The notes: generated by a model from the letters alone, not told the origin. Shown: positions 12,701-22,873, counted from the first letter of the stretch. The stretch: DNA of 64,000 nucleotides from Morella rubra (GCA_003952965.2 CM025852.1:26267457-26331456); one strand, 5' to 3'. Numbers and translations are program-made.

Positions 12701-14198
12701 TCTATTGGGAGTTGATTACAACGAAGCAAGTGGAGATTGTGCATTTCTTATACTTGATCCTCATTACACAGGCACTGATGACCTCAAGAAAATTGTAAAT
12801 GGTGGATGGTGTGGGTGGAAAAAATCTGTTGATAGCAAGGGAAGGAGTTTCTTCTTACATGATAAGTTCTATAATCTTCTGTTGCCACAGCGGCCCTCCT
12901 AAAGGAAATAGAAATCATTTACCTCTTTTCTAAGTTTCCAAATAAATGCAGGTGGTGGTGTTCTTGCATATACTCTATTGGGAGTTGATTACAACGAAGC
13001 AAGTGGAGATTGTGCATTTCTTATACTTGATCCTCATTACACAGGCACTGATGACCTCAAGAAAATTGTAAATGGATGGATGGTGTGGGTGGAAAAAATC
13101 TGTTGATAGCAAGGAGAAGGAGTTTCTTCTTACATGATAAGTTCTATAATCTTCTGTTGCCACAGCGGCCCAATATGGTATAAGATACGACTCAGATCAG
13201 GACAAGCGATGTGGAGTTACTACCAACATTGGTACCCTTCATTCTTCTCTTTCAGCAAGTTACATGCGGATGGGCGATCGATGTTGTCCTACAAAGAAGA
13301 ACGAAAAAAGAGAACACTACACAGCCATTGTTCCAGTAGGTTTGGCTACTGCTGGAACGTGGAGCTCCAGAGTGAACCTGTTTATCATCATGGATCCATT
13401 CACCACATGAAATGTTGTCAATGTCAAATCATCCCAATCCATTGTTCTTCTGATAATCTTGAATGGATGCCATTGAGAGCCAAACTTCTGGGTGTAAGTA
13501 GAGCAAACTAAGTCATCTGGATATCTGGGTAGATAGTAAGAGTGGTTTATTCAAAGAACATCAAGTGAATTTTGTCTTTGCACAAATGTGCACATCTAGT
13601 GGTTTATTGCTGCTTTGAACAGGTCACTTGCAAAGTCCTAAACGTTACATCTGGAGCTGAGCTTCCTGAAAAATGTCGAGAGCTGGCCTTACACTTTGAC
13701 AATCAGGGGACACCCATTATGATTGGTTAGTAGGATTAAATATATCCTTTTCTTTTACTTTATCTGCCTTGTATTTGTGGCCTCCTTCCAGTAAAAATGA
13801 AGTGGCTTATTACTAGTGCACCTTGTAGGGTCAGCTTAGTTACTTGCCGAATATTACTTGGTAACCAGGATAATGTTTGGCTTCCCACTAGGCGCCTTAG
13901 AATTTTTTCAGTTCTCCTAAAGGAAATAGAAACATTTACCTCTTTTCTAAGTTTCCAAATAAATGCAGGTGGTGGTGTTCTTGCATATACTCTATTGGGA
14001 GTTGATTACAACGAAGCAAGTGGAGATTGTGCATTTCTTATACTTGATCCTCATTACACAGGCACTGATGACCTCAAGAAAATTGTAAATGGTGGATGGT
14101 GTGGGTGGAAAAAATCTGTTGATAGCAAGGGAAGGAGTTTCTTCTTACATGATAAGTTCTATAATCTTCTGTTGCCACAGCGGCCCAATATGGTATAA
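6714..14198 (+). CDS. UFSP: Ufm1-specific protease (peptidase C78), 3' end duplicated
   Basis: Cysteine protease that matures the ubiquitin-like modifier UFM1 and removes it from targets. Exons: 6714-6906, 7043-7405, 8171-8439, 8607-8694, 8821-8996, 9593-9683, 10268-10393, 10522-10569, 10647-10723, 11816-11904, 12092-12203, then 12333-12435 plus 12679-12902, or the second copy 13623-13725 plus 13969-14198. With the second copy the protein is 654 residues ending LLPQRPNMV; with the first it is 652, ending in an artificial QRPS. The catalytic cysteine sits in [10 protein letters not shown] (Cys481) and the Asp/His pair in DPHYTG (Asp605, His607). The long N-terminal part matches the UFSP2-like plant enzyme. 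The two copies of exons 12-13 appear identical, introns included. I take the second as the true end because it runs into a normal 3' UTR. Confidence 0.88.
11264..11278. repeat. (CT)n microsatellite in a UFSP intron
   Basis: A run of about seven CT units within the long intron between the exons ending at 10723 and starting at 11816. Likely polymorphic; no other role is visible. Confidence 0.7.
12191..12896 (+). repeat. First copy of the duplicated UFSP exon 12-13 block
   Basis: This 706-base block, covering the end of exon 11, intron 11, exon 12, intron 12 and most of exon 13, recurs at 13481-14186 with a constant offset of 1290. I saw no difference in lines compared side by side, introns included. 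At 12897 the sequence jumps from inside exon 13 back to an intron 12 position and begins an indel-rich repeat. Confidence 0.9.
12897..13480 (+). other. Indel-rich third copy of UFSP 3' sequence (probable assembly noise)
   Basis: 12897-13314 repeats the end of intron 12, exon 13 and the 3' end of the gene, with small insertions such as AT in the intron, an extra base in AAATGGATGGATGG and an extra base in AAGGAGAAGG. 13315-13480 then repeats 11869-12190 with many deletions: exon 10, the splice sites and most of exon 11 are shortened or missing. The errors are almost all small indels, as in uncorrected single-molecule reads. No working exon can be read through it. Confidence 0.75.
13481..14186 (+). 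repeat. Second copy of the duplicated UFSP exon 12-13 block
   Basis: Matches 12191-12896. It supplies a usable exon 12 (13623-13725) and exon 13 (13969-14198), and continues into CAATATGGTATAA, the natural stop, and a plausible 3' UTR. Confidence 0.9.
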
Positions 14199-14691
14199 GA
14201 TACGACTCAGATCAGGACAAGCGATGTGGAGTTACTACCAACATTGGTACCCTTCATTCTTCTCTTTCAGCAAGTTACATGCGGATGGGCGATCGATGTT
14301 GTCCTACAAAGAAGAACGAAAAAAGAGAAATATTTTGTAGTTTGGATGAACTGAGAGTGACGTAATTCAGCAATGGAAGCCAAAGTTAGTTCTGTAATTT
14401 GAATGCAGACCAACGTGTCGTTTGATAGTAATTAGAGTCAGTTCTCAATGCCGATATACCTCTTCCAACCACTGTTGACAAGGGACAATTTCAGACTCAA
14501 TTGTGACATGGGAAAATTATTTCATCTGGATGCCACTGCTGAAACCCAGGTCAAGGCTGCAGTTGCTAGTTGCATTTCGTCTCAACATTGCTTCAAACTT
14601 TTCCTGTGAGCCGGTCAGAGAAATCATAAGGACCATTTCCGACTTGATTGATCTCTCAAGATGAAGTGAGAGAGATTTCAGATGTTATGAT
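14199..14691 (+). other. 3' UTR and spacer of the Ufm1-protease gene
   Basis: Sequence following the stop codon. No family-like reading frame. The first 130 bases recur in the noisy copy at 13180-13314, so they belong to the transcribed end of the gene or immediately follow it. Confidence 0.5.
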
Positions 14692-14865
14692 ACCGTTTGT
14701 TTTCCCAATATTTTGGAACATAGAAATTTTCAGCAAAACAAACACATTCTAAAATTTTTAACTTTTACACATATATACTACACTTTTTACAAATTTCAAT
14801 AAATCTCAATAAAATAAAGATTCTCAAAATTTTGAAAATACTCTTTGAAATTTTGGCAAACAAAG
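14692..14865 (-). mobile_element. MITE-like palindromic element, copy 2
   Basis: The reverse complement aligns end to end with 6101-6272, showing GTTTGCCAAAATTTC, AAAATTTTGAGAATCTTT, ATTTTAGAATGTGTTT and a CCAAAATATTGGG terminal block. Its own ends form an imperfect inverted repeat. No coding capacity. It abuts the next MITE at 14866. Confidence 0.6.
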
Positions 14866-15089
14866 GGCATGTTCGTTTTCATCAATTTTTTTAGGATTTG
14901 AATCTACTTTTATTTTTACAATCTAAACATCATAACATAAACGCATTTTTATACAACACTTTATTATTTTTTCTACACACATTAATTCCTTTTAATAATT
15001 TCTACACGTATTTTTATATAACTTTAACACTATCTAGATATTCACAAAACCATCGTAATCCTAAAAAAAATTTGAAAACGAACATGGCC
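14866..15089. mobile_element. Second, unrelated MITE with about 33-base terminal inverted repeats
   Basis: The left end, GGCATGTTCGTTTTC followed by TTTTTTTAGGATT, is mirrored at the right end by AATCCTAAAAAAAATTTG and AAAACGAACATGGCC, with only a few mismatches. The roughly 224-base interior is AT-rich and non-coding. It directly abuts the MITE ending at 14865. I could not define a target-site duplication because that flank is occupied by the other element. Confidence 0.7.
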
Positions 15090-15349
15090 AGAGATACGAA
15101 GCAGCGGCGCTATGTTACTTCTCTTTTGGCTGTGGTATCCCTTCACGTTGTTCGCAAGTTAGAAAAGTAAACAGTAATATTTTCTACTAAAGGCAAACAA
15201 CCCGCCCTTTTTTTGACTTATGCCGGTCTATCCCTGGAAACGCCCCGTTCAGACAGTAATTTAAGCTTCAGTCCGCATGAGAGAGGTAGAATCCAAATAA
15301 CTCTGTACAGACGATAAAGGTTTAGTAGCCTAGCAAATTATCCAAAACC
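15090..15349 (+). promoter_or_regulatory. Promoter and leader region of the PPR gene
   Basis: About 260 bases between the MITE and the PPR start codon. No convincing TATA box. The MITE therefore forms part of the upstream region of this gene. Transcript start not determinable. Confidence 0.35.
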
Positions 15350-18300
15350 ATGGCTCTCAACGTCCAACACCCCACTCCTTCGTTTCGCTTAGTTCAGTGT
15401 CACTATCGTGGCTGCTACTCTCCTAAACCTTACCGTCGTCGGTTCTCGAAAACTCCAAAGCTCTTCTCTCTGTTCGCTACTCAACCTACCTCCTCCTCGC
15501 CCCTCATTTTCCTCCCTTTTCTCCAAGAAGAAAAAGTACGGGAAGAAGAAGACCTAAGTTACTCCCAAGATGAGGAAGCACAAGAAGAAGAAGCAGAAGA
15601 GAAGGAGGAGGAGGAGGAAGACCCAGAAGATCCAATGATGAGATTCTTTAAGTCTCGCACTACAGCTTCAATCCAAGACCCTCAACGCGAAGGCAAACTG
15701 TCCCTCCAAAGGAATCGCCGCTCTTCGTGGCACCTAGCTGTCGACAGCGAATTTGTAGAGGATCCCGAAAGCGAATCCGATGTCGAACACATAGCCATTG
15801 AAGAAAAGGAGCAAGTGGGTTCTGCGGATTCGAGTTCGAGCGCGTCGCCGGAGGGTGTTGTGGGTGAGATTGTGCGGATTGCAAGGGGCTTACCAGAGAA
15901 TACGACTCTGGGAGAGGTATTGGGGGGTTATGAGAAAAGGGTTGGTGAGAAAGAATGCGTGGAGGTGTTGGGTTTGATGGCTGAGGAAGGTCTGCTAATG
16001 GGCTGCTTGTATTTCTTTGAATGGATGAGCTTGCAAGAACCTATGCTCGTTACTCCTCGGGCATGTACAGTGTTGTTTCCGGTGTTGGGGAGAGCCGGGA
16101 TGGGCGAGAAGTTGATGCTCTTGTTTAGTAACTTACCATCCAAGAAGGAATTCAAGGACGTTCATGTTTATAATGCTGCCATTTCAGGGCTTTTGTGTTG
16201 TGGAAGGTATGGGCTTGTTGGCACTCCGCTGTATTTTACTACTCGTGGTTATAGACTCTGGTCAATTTGTTATGTTATCTATTAATTGTGCTTGTCAGTT
16301 GGAGTTTGCTTATTATCCTCAAAGTCAGATTGGAGTTTGACATATCAAGACATCTGGCTCAATCCTCATTAAGTTGGACATTACTGGAGTTATAGTACGT
16401 AATATCCTCTAATTTTTGTTTGGCTTATATCCCAACCAAAAGTACGGCATTAATTTTTTCAGACCTTATGGTGTGTCACGCTGATATCAGTTGTTGGTAT
16501 CACAGGGATAATTGAAGTTTCAGTGACCCAATATCGTGGTTGTTTCATTGTGAAAGAATTCAGCTGAGTATGCACTCTTAGCTAATCGTTGATGGAGTTT
16601 ATACTAATAGTTGGATGTTTGGCAACAACCCTTGGTACTGTTGTGCATGTTGCACATGGATGTGGGTGCTTTGTTGATGACAGTTCCTCTACTAGGTTAA
16701 GATGCTGAAATCTTTTATGCCTTCGATTTCAAATTAAATACAGCAGCTATCTGCTTGACCAACTTCTTCGCTTGATGAGATTCATTAATATGATTGGAGT
16801 GTAACATTGATACACTCCTTAGAGGGGGGAGTTTTGTGATATAACAAATTTTATCCATTAGTCGGGAGAGTCTGATACATTGGTGTAAGCAATCGAGCGG
16901 TGCCCGTGAGGTTGGTATTTTAATTATTTGTTGTTTTTTATGCTAGTGTCCTAAGTTATAAACTACTCTCTGTTATAAAGAGGGAAGTAATTATGCTGTG
17001 TTTTGCAAGAGCTCATTGTTGATTTGTGCTCACTTATCTCAGGTATGATAGTGCTTGGAAGGTTTTTGAGGCATTGGAAACGAATAATGTACAGCCTGAT
17101 CATGTGACATGTTCTATTATCATAACAATCATGAGGAAAACTGGCCGTAGTGCAAAAGATGCGTGGGAATTCTTTGAAAAAATGAACAGAAAAGGAGTCA
17201 AATGGAGTGTAGAGGTTTTGGGTGCTCTAATTAAATTGTTCTGTGATGAGGGGCTGAAGAAACAAGCCCTCATCATCCAAGTTGAAATGGAGAAGAAAGG
17301 GATCTCCCCAAGTACCATAGTGTATAACACTTTGATCGATGCTTTTGGTAAATCCAACAAAATTGAAGAAGCTGAAGGTCTTTTTGCTGAGATGAAAGTG
17401 AAAGGGCTAAAACCCACGTCTGCCACTTATAACACTCTAATGGATGCATACAGCAGAAGAATGCAGCCCGAGATCATTGAGAAGCTGCTGCAAGAGATGC
17501 AGGATAGGGGATTGAAGCCAAATGCCAAATCATATACATGCCTCATTAGTGCATATGGGAGGCAGAAGAAGAAGAGCGACATGGCTGCAGATGCATTTTT
17601 AAGGATGAAGAAAGTTGGCATAAAACCTACCTCACATTCGTATACAGCTCTCATCCATGCTTATTCAATTAGTGGTTGGCATGAGAAAGCTTATATTGCA
17701 TATGAGAACATGCAAAGGGAAGGAATAAAACCTTCGATCGAAACATATACAGCTTTGCTAGATGCATTTAGGCGCGCTGGTGACACCCAGACATTGATGA
17801 ATATATGGAAAGTGATGAATTTTGAGAAAGTTGAAGGGACTCGGGTGACATTCAATATCCTTGTTGATGGATTTGCAAAGCAAGGTCACTACATTGAAGC
17901 GAGGGACATGATCTCTGAATTTGGGAAGATAGGTTTGCAACCAACTGTCATGACCTATAATATGCTGATGAATGCATATGCACGGGGAGGACAACACTCG
18001 AAGATGCCACAACTATTGAACGAGATGGCAGCCCTGAATCTAAAACCTGATTCTATCACTTATTCAACTATGATCTATGCCTATGTCCGTGTTCGTGATT
18101 TCAGGAGGGCATTTTTTTATCACAAAATGATGGTAAAAAGTGGACAAGTGCCAGATGCCAAGTCTTATCAGAAGCTTAGGGCAATTTTGGATGTAAAAGC
18201 TGCAACTAAGAACAAGAAGGACAAGAGTGCTATACTTGGTATAATTAGTAGCCAAATGGGTTTATTGAAAGCTAAGAAGAAGGGAAAGAAAGATGAGTTA

Positions 18301-18357
18301 TGGAAGCACAAGAAAAGACATGTGAAAACTCGTAGTTCTGCTCAAGAGCGACGCTGA
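15350..18357 (+). CDS. EMB1006: P-type pentatricopeptide repeat protein, EMB1006-like, probably chloroplastic
   Basis: Two exons, 15350-16206 and 17043-18357, join with AG|G to 723 residues, the length I recall for Arabidopsis At5g50280 (EMB1006). The N-terminus is rich in Ser, Arg and Pro and poor in acids for about 60 residues, as expected of an organelle transit peptide. A Glu-rich low-complexity tract follows at residues about 63-95. From residue 285 onward there are about ten tandem 35-residue P-type PPR motifs, for example TYNTLMDAYSR, TYTALLDAFRRAG and TYNMLMNAYARGG, then a Lys/Arg-rich tail. PPR proteins bind organelle RNA sequence-specifically for processing, splicing or stabilisation; loss of EMB1006 is embryo-lethal. 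The RNA target is not readable here. The first exon ends just before the main repeat block. Confidence 0.9.
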
Positions 18358-19499
18358 TGATACTAGGGGAGCTCGGCTGCAAAAGAGAAGAAGCATAGTC
18401 ATGCCTTCTTTTTATGGTGAAAGCCTCAACAGAACAGGTGGTGAAAGCCTCTACAGAATAGGTGTCATCCTTTGCCAAACCATTTATATTGGTTGCTGTA
18501 GGGGCATGCCATGTCCAGATGATGAACCTGGTAATTGACTTTGTCCATGCCATAGTGTATATAGAAAGCTCTTCTTGTCTGAATTCGGTGTAGGATCCTG
18601 TTGTTATATGCACTATGATCATATTTGTGCTCTTAGGCATTGAGTTACATTGATAAGAACAAGAAAACTCTAATGGTTAAACACATACAAGTTTTTTCGA
18701 GTAGTTCAAAAAGGTGAAACCTTACTAATTAAGGTGAAAATGTCGTTATAGCATTTTTTTTGTAACTACCTTTTAAGTGTGGTTATGGTAGTGTTGTTGG
18801 AGGCACCAATTTAGTTTCAATGGCGACAGCTATTGCCTCCACAAATATTAATATATTTCTTAGAACCGTGATTTTGTAACATGGAAAGTTGAGAAATTTG
18901 TAAAACCAAATAGTTGGATCGGTAACATTGAGATTAGTAAACTTTAGACCAAGGAGCCTTTCAAGCAAAGGTTTTCCCAACTGGGATTTTTAGATGTGTA
19001 ATCCATTTGCAATGCCTTTTAATTTTAAGCTGCTGTTTGTGAACTAGGAACAATGGCTACACTTTTTCACTAAAAAGTAGCAAGAATATTGAAGTTGTCT
19101 TTTTGATTAGTACCAATAGAGGATTTTTTTCTTTTTTGTGAGCAAGCTAGTTTGATCATTCATAGCAAAAAATCAGTACAGTGTGAGGCGGTGGGGGACC
19201 TCTACAAAGACCCCACCACAGCATAAAATAGAAAAAATAAAAAAACAAGCTCTTAGACCATTCAGCCGCCTAACTGAAGCACTCCAAGGGGCGTTAAAGT
19301 CATTTGCGAGAGTCACTAGCTAGAGGCAAAACCACTCCAGGGAGTGGTGCAGTGGTAGATTTGGAGGCGTTGTAGAGGGGTTTCACTCCGACATCGCTAT
19401 GTTTGGTACTGAGTCCAAGTCTTGGTTTCAAGTCCCAAATCTTGATTTTGAGTCTAAAATCCTGAATCCATGTTTAGATGAGCCGAGTCTTATTTGTAC
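18358..19499. other. 3' UTR of the PPR gene and gene-free spacer
   Basis: After the stop codon comes 3' UTR and AT-rich spacer without recognisable coding sequence on either strand. Around 19320-19440 there is a GTGGTGCAGTGGTAGA string and a GGTTTCAAGTCCC string that loosely recall RNA polymerase III boxes, but they are about 80 bases apart and no tRNA fold can be drawn. Confidence 0.4.
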
Positions 19500-19735
19500 C
19501 CTTTAAACTCAATAAACGAAAAGAAAATTAACGGTGTTTTTTTCTCCCTCCTCCCCATCTCTTTCTCCCATTCTCTTATGTCTCTCCCTTGTGCGACCTA
19601 CATGCGACCTAGAGCTTAAGGGCTCTTCTCCGAATCACCTAAATTCTTCCTTCTACACGGTGCATTTGCTTTGTTTGTGTGATTGCGGCTTGTTCTCCAT
19701 TGATTCCAAGGTACACTGACTGTTTTACGGTTTGT
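19500..19735 (+). other. Pyrimidine-rich stretch resembling an orphan leader exon
   Basis: A CT-rich run (CTCCCTCCTCCCC, TCTCCCATTCTC) followed by more balanced sequence ending TTCCAAGGTACACTG, which would do as an exon end and donor. It resembles the leader exons of expressed plant genes, but no coding exon follows within 2 kb on this strand before the MA3 gene's own promoter. It may be a non-coding transcript start or a relic. Confidence 0.25.
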
Positions 19736-19739
19736 CTTC

Positions 19740-19834
19740 CTTTCTCTTTGCGTTGGTTTAGGGTATTTGGATTATTCCATTAATTTCTTTTTCTCTACGT
19801 TGGTTTAGAGTATTTGGATTATCCTATTAATTCC
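19740..19834. repeat. Imperfect tandem duplication, about 47 bases x2
   Basis: Two adjacent units share CGTTGGTTTAG, GTATTTGGATTAT and TATTAATT with a few substitutions. Non-coding. Confidence 0.65.
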
Positions 19835-20051
19835 CTGTTGGCTTAGGGCTCACTCTTAAGATCAATTGAAGATCACCCAGAAAAGCAACCTGAGTTGAAA
19901 TAGCTGGGATCGTTGCTATTTTTAACTTGTCGGTTCTAGCTATCTAGATAAATGAGTGATTCTTAGCTACGGACTTGGTTTGCTTGGCGTGGGTTTTTTT
20001 TCTAATTTGAATTTTTTGGTTCGTTTCTTAGGGAAGGGCAGAGTATAAACT

Positions 20052-20210
20052 TCTTTACATATTTCACTTGGGCATGTTAGGGAGTAAGAGGGAAGCATGT
20101 TTTAAAGTTAACTTATTTATATATTTCATTAGGGCACGTTATGGAGCATTAAGGAAGCATATTTTTTAAAAAAAAATTATTTACATATTTCGCTCAGGCA
20201 TGTTAGGAAA
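20052..20210. repeat. Degenerate tandem repeat, about 60 bases, 2.5 copies
   Basis: Units recognisable by TTTACATATTTC, GGCATGTTAGG and GGAAGCAT begin near 20052, 20112 and 20175; the third is incomplete. Non-coding and AT-rich. Confidence 0.55.
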
Positions 20211-20340
20211 ATGAAGATTATAAAAAAATCGCTCTCACGAATTGGAGAGCATTCGAGTAGCGAAACGTTAATAAAAAATATTCACAAAAAAATAAACTTT
20301 TTAGCTCGCGTGAGTTGGAGCGCGCAAGAGAAGCAGAGGC

Positions 20341-20386
20341 TAATGAAAAAATGATTATAATCTTAATGAAAAAATGATTATAATCT
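20341..20386. repeat. Perfect 23-base tandem duplication
   Basis: TAATGAAAAAATGATTATAA plus TCT occurs twice with no mismatch. A recent slippage duplication in non-coding DNA. Confidence 0.85.
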
Positions 20387-21780
20387 CGCGCACGTGAGCA
20401 CAAGTGCACAACAAAAGTCAGCCAGCGAGATAAGTGCACCTTGCTAACGTACGTTAGTGTAATTGACAGGTTACGTTAACTTTGTTTCAAGTCAGAACCC
20501 AAAAATCGAGCTCGAACCGCATGCGGAACAGTGAAATAAAATAAAATCTGAAACAGAAATTGAAACTCAAACCTAGGCCCATTTTCAAACATGACCTAGA
20601 TTGGAGCATAAGAGTGTAAAAAAAAGACTAGGGGATGGTGGTAGGGTGCGTTTGCTTTGTTCGGCCTTTAAACCTAATAACCCATTAAAAAAAACTAATA
20701 AACTGTTTAAAAAAAAACCCTGCAACTACACAAAAACTGACAGAAGAAGAGAAAGGATGAGGGAGTAGGAGGGGAGAAGAGGGAAGGAACGCTGCAATGG
20801 TGACTGGGTGAGTACCAATGGAATTAGCTTAAGGAGGAAGGTCTTTTTCTTTTTTTGTCAAGAGTTTTCAAATTTTAATATTGTAGCTGTCTAAAATTTT
20901 ATTATTGTTACAAATTTTTTTTTTTTTTTTTTAACTAAACTTTTCATATTTTCACTTACTTTTTTTTACCTATATTCGTATCTAAAATTTTAATTATCCA
21001 AAAATTTTGATAAAATTTTATTTGCAAATGTCATGCACGTACATTTAGCCTGTAGCCGACCTTATCTTCGTCCAAAGTCTTAGGACGGTGACGATTGCGT
21101 GGCAAATTGGCATGTGTTCCACCATTGATGGCGGGAGAGGCGCTCTGAGTTGATGGGATTTGTGGTAAAACGCTCAAAAGGACCATTTTGGGAATATAAA
21201 TAAATTAGGCTTTTACCTCAATTTCCAAAACAGACCATATCTTTTTAGTGAAGTTATATTATCTATTTTCATAATACTGCAAAATCAACAAAAATGGTAA
21301 TTTCAAGTTTATCAAAAGTACCCTAAAAATATATTTATTTCTTAAAAAAATTGGGAAATGGAATCCAAGATTTTCATGTACATATATAATCAAAACTTCA
21401 TTGGAATCTAATAAAGAGCCTTTTTGTTCAATAAAAAAGGGTGAAAAAAATCGAAAAATAAAAAATAAAAAAATATTATTAGTATCCAATTAGAATCTTA
21501 ATCTTGTAAGATACCGCATGCAACTCGGATAAACTCAATGAATACTTGGGGAAGCAAGAACCGAGCTGAGTCATCTAAGCTAAAAGTTTGTAATTATCTT
21601 TCCAATTTGATTTTTAAATCGTAGGTAAGGACAAAGAAATTTTACCCACAAAAATGTGTGGAAACAGCGGAACAAGGATAGGGACAGTACGGTAAATTAA
21701 GCCTTGGGCAGAAACCCTAAAACCGGTGGCCGTGAGCCGGGTGGAGGCGAAAGACGGGGCCCCACAATACCGTGGCTGGC
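20387..21780. other. AT-rich intergenic DNA upstream of the MA3 gene
   Basis: Mostly AT-rich with homopolymer runs (about 18 T near 20915). No reading frame resembles a known family. The last part becomes GC-richer as it enters the promoter of the downstream gene. Confidence 0.5.
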
Positions 21781-21794
21781 TTTAGCGCCAACGC

Positions 21795-21800
21795 CACGTG
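21795..21800. promoter_or_regulatory. G-box (CACGTG) in the MA3 gene promoter
   Basis: CACGTG in the context GCCACGTGTA, about 75 bases before the TATA box. A TGACGTG string follows at about 21846. Such elements bind bZIP and bHLH factors and are common in light-, sugar- and ABA-responsive promoters. Binding is inferred from sequence only. Confidence 0.6.
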
Positions 21801-21873
21801 TACACCCTAACCGATAATCCACCCAAAAACTCCTCCCTCCCCGGGTGACGTGTATCAGTAACCGTAGCCTCCC

Positions 21874-21880
21874 TATAAAT
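21874..21880 (+). promoter_or_regulatory. TATA box of the MA3 gene
   Basis: CCCTATAAATAGC is a near-perfect plant TATA box. Transcription would start about 30 bases downstream, in the CT-rich stretch around 21905-21930, consistent with a long leader before the ATG at 22874. Confidence 0.75.
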
Positions 21881-22062
21881 AGCACTCTAGATCCTTTCAT
21901 TTTCAATCTCATCCATTTCTCTCTCTATCTCTCTCACTGCTCTCCCCTCTCGTTCTTATTCTGTTTCTCTAACCGATCGAGACACTGACAAAAACGCACC
22001 CATAAAAAAGATTCGGATCCTCAGAGGTGTAGAATCCGGACGTTCTTGATCTAGGGTTTTGG

Positions 22063-22100
22063 TTCTCCTCCTCCTCCTCCTCCTCCTCTTCCTTCTTCTT
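22063..22100. repeat. TCC/CTT microsatellite in the MA3 gene leader
   Basis: Roughly nine TCC units followed by TTC units within the predicted 5' leader. Pyrimidine repeats like this are common in plant leaders; length is likely to vary between individuals. Confidence 0.75.
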
Positions 22101-22240
22101 CGGCTTTGTAGTTCGTTTTCTGTTGTGTTATTGGCGAGATCCGGTAGCTTCTCCTGTCTTGGCTCGAGATCCGGGCCAAGCACAGAAGAATTGGTTTTGG
22201 TTCTCGATTCGATATTCTCTAACTGCACTCAGATTGACAG

Positions 22241-22868
22241 GTTCCCTCTCTTTCTCTCTCTGTGTTTGTGTGACTCTGGTGCGAATCCCTAGTTAACTCT
22301 TTGTTGTTGGGCGATGGCTCGTTGTGTGGATTGTGCTTTCTCTATGTGAGGTCATATTGCAAACTGGTGTGCAAAGAAATAGGATAAAGAATCGAATCCT
22401 AGTTAACTCCACTTTGTTGTTGGGCGAGGCTGCTCGTTGGCTCACGGGACGCGTTGTGTTTTTTTTCTTTTTTTGTCTTATTGTTATTATTGTGCTTTCT
22501 CTATGTAGAGGATTGTGCTTTTGAGACTATGCTTTTGATTTGCTCCTCCCTTTTATTCCTGTTAATTGTGGTTTTCAATTTCGTGTTCAAAAATTTGTTT
22601 TGTGTAACTTTTTTTTTTTTTTTTTCATTGTGAATGATAGCTGCGTTTGTTGAAAGGTAGAATGGGTTCGTTTTTTTTTTGTTGGGGGGGGGGTTGTTGG
22701 GGTTAAATGTAGAGGAAATGAACCCAAACAGAAAGTATTATTTAAAGGACTGTCTGTATTGTTTCTTTGTGCTCGTTGTTGTTGTGATTGTTATCTCTTA
22801 TTTGATTCAAGATACTTTCTACGAATAACCGTCTTTGCATTTTCCTTCAGTTTGTTTATAGGATTTAG
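22241..22868 (+). other. Probable leader intron of the MA3 gene
   Basis: Donor context GACAG|GTTCCC at 22241 and an acceptor at TTATAG (22861) or ATTTAG (22868), just before AAATGGCC. The interior is T-rich as expected. The exact ends need transcript data. Long first introns of this kind often raise expression in plants. Confidence 0.5.
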
Positions 22869-22873
22869 TGTAA

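Noticed and set aside
12507-12902. A 131-codon protein starting [10 protein letters not shown], and its twin at 13797
   Set aside because: The first half is intron 12 read through; only the second half (from GGGVLAYTL) is exon 13 of the Ufm1 protease. The twin is due to the duplicated block.
12897-13480. Ancient pseudogene copy of the Ufm1 protease
   Set aside because: Differences to the intact copies are nearly all small indels, not substitutions, and it lies between two copies that appear identical. Sequencing noise fits better.
15660-18640. Opposite-strand frames under the PPR gene (up to 122 codons)
   Set aside because: No family signature; they arise from the open composition of the PPR coding sequence.
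19320-19440. tRNA-derived SINE or tRNA gene
   Set aside because: The two polymerase III box-like strings are about 80 bases apart, no cloverleaf can be drawn, and no A-rich tail or target duplication was found.
22059-22292. Leucine-rich 77-codon peptide in the MA3 leader
   Set aside because: A translation of the TCC/CTT microsatellite; it starts with a non-ATG codon and has no family signature.
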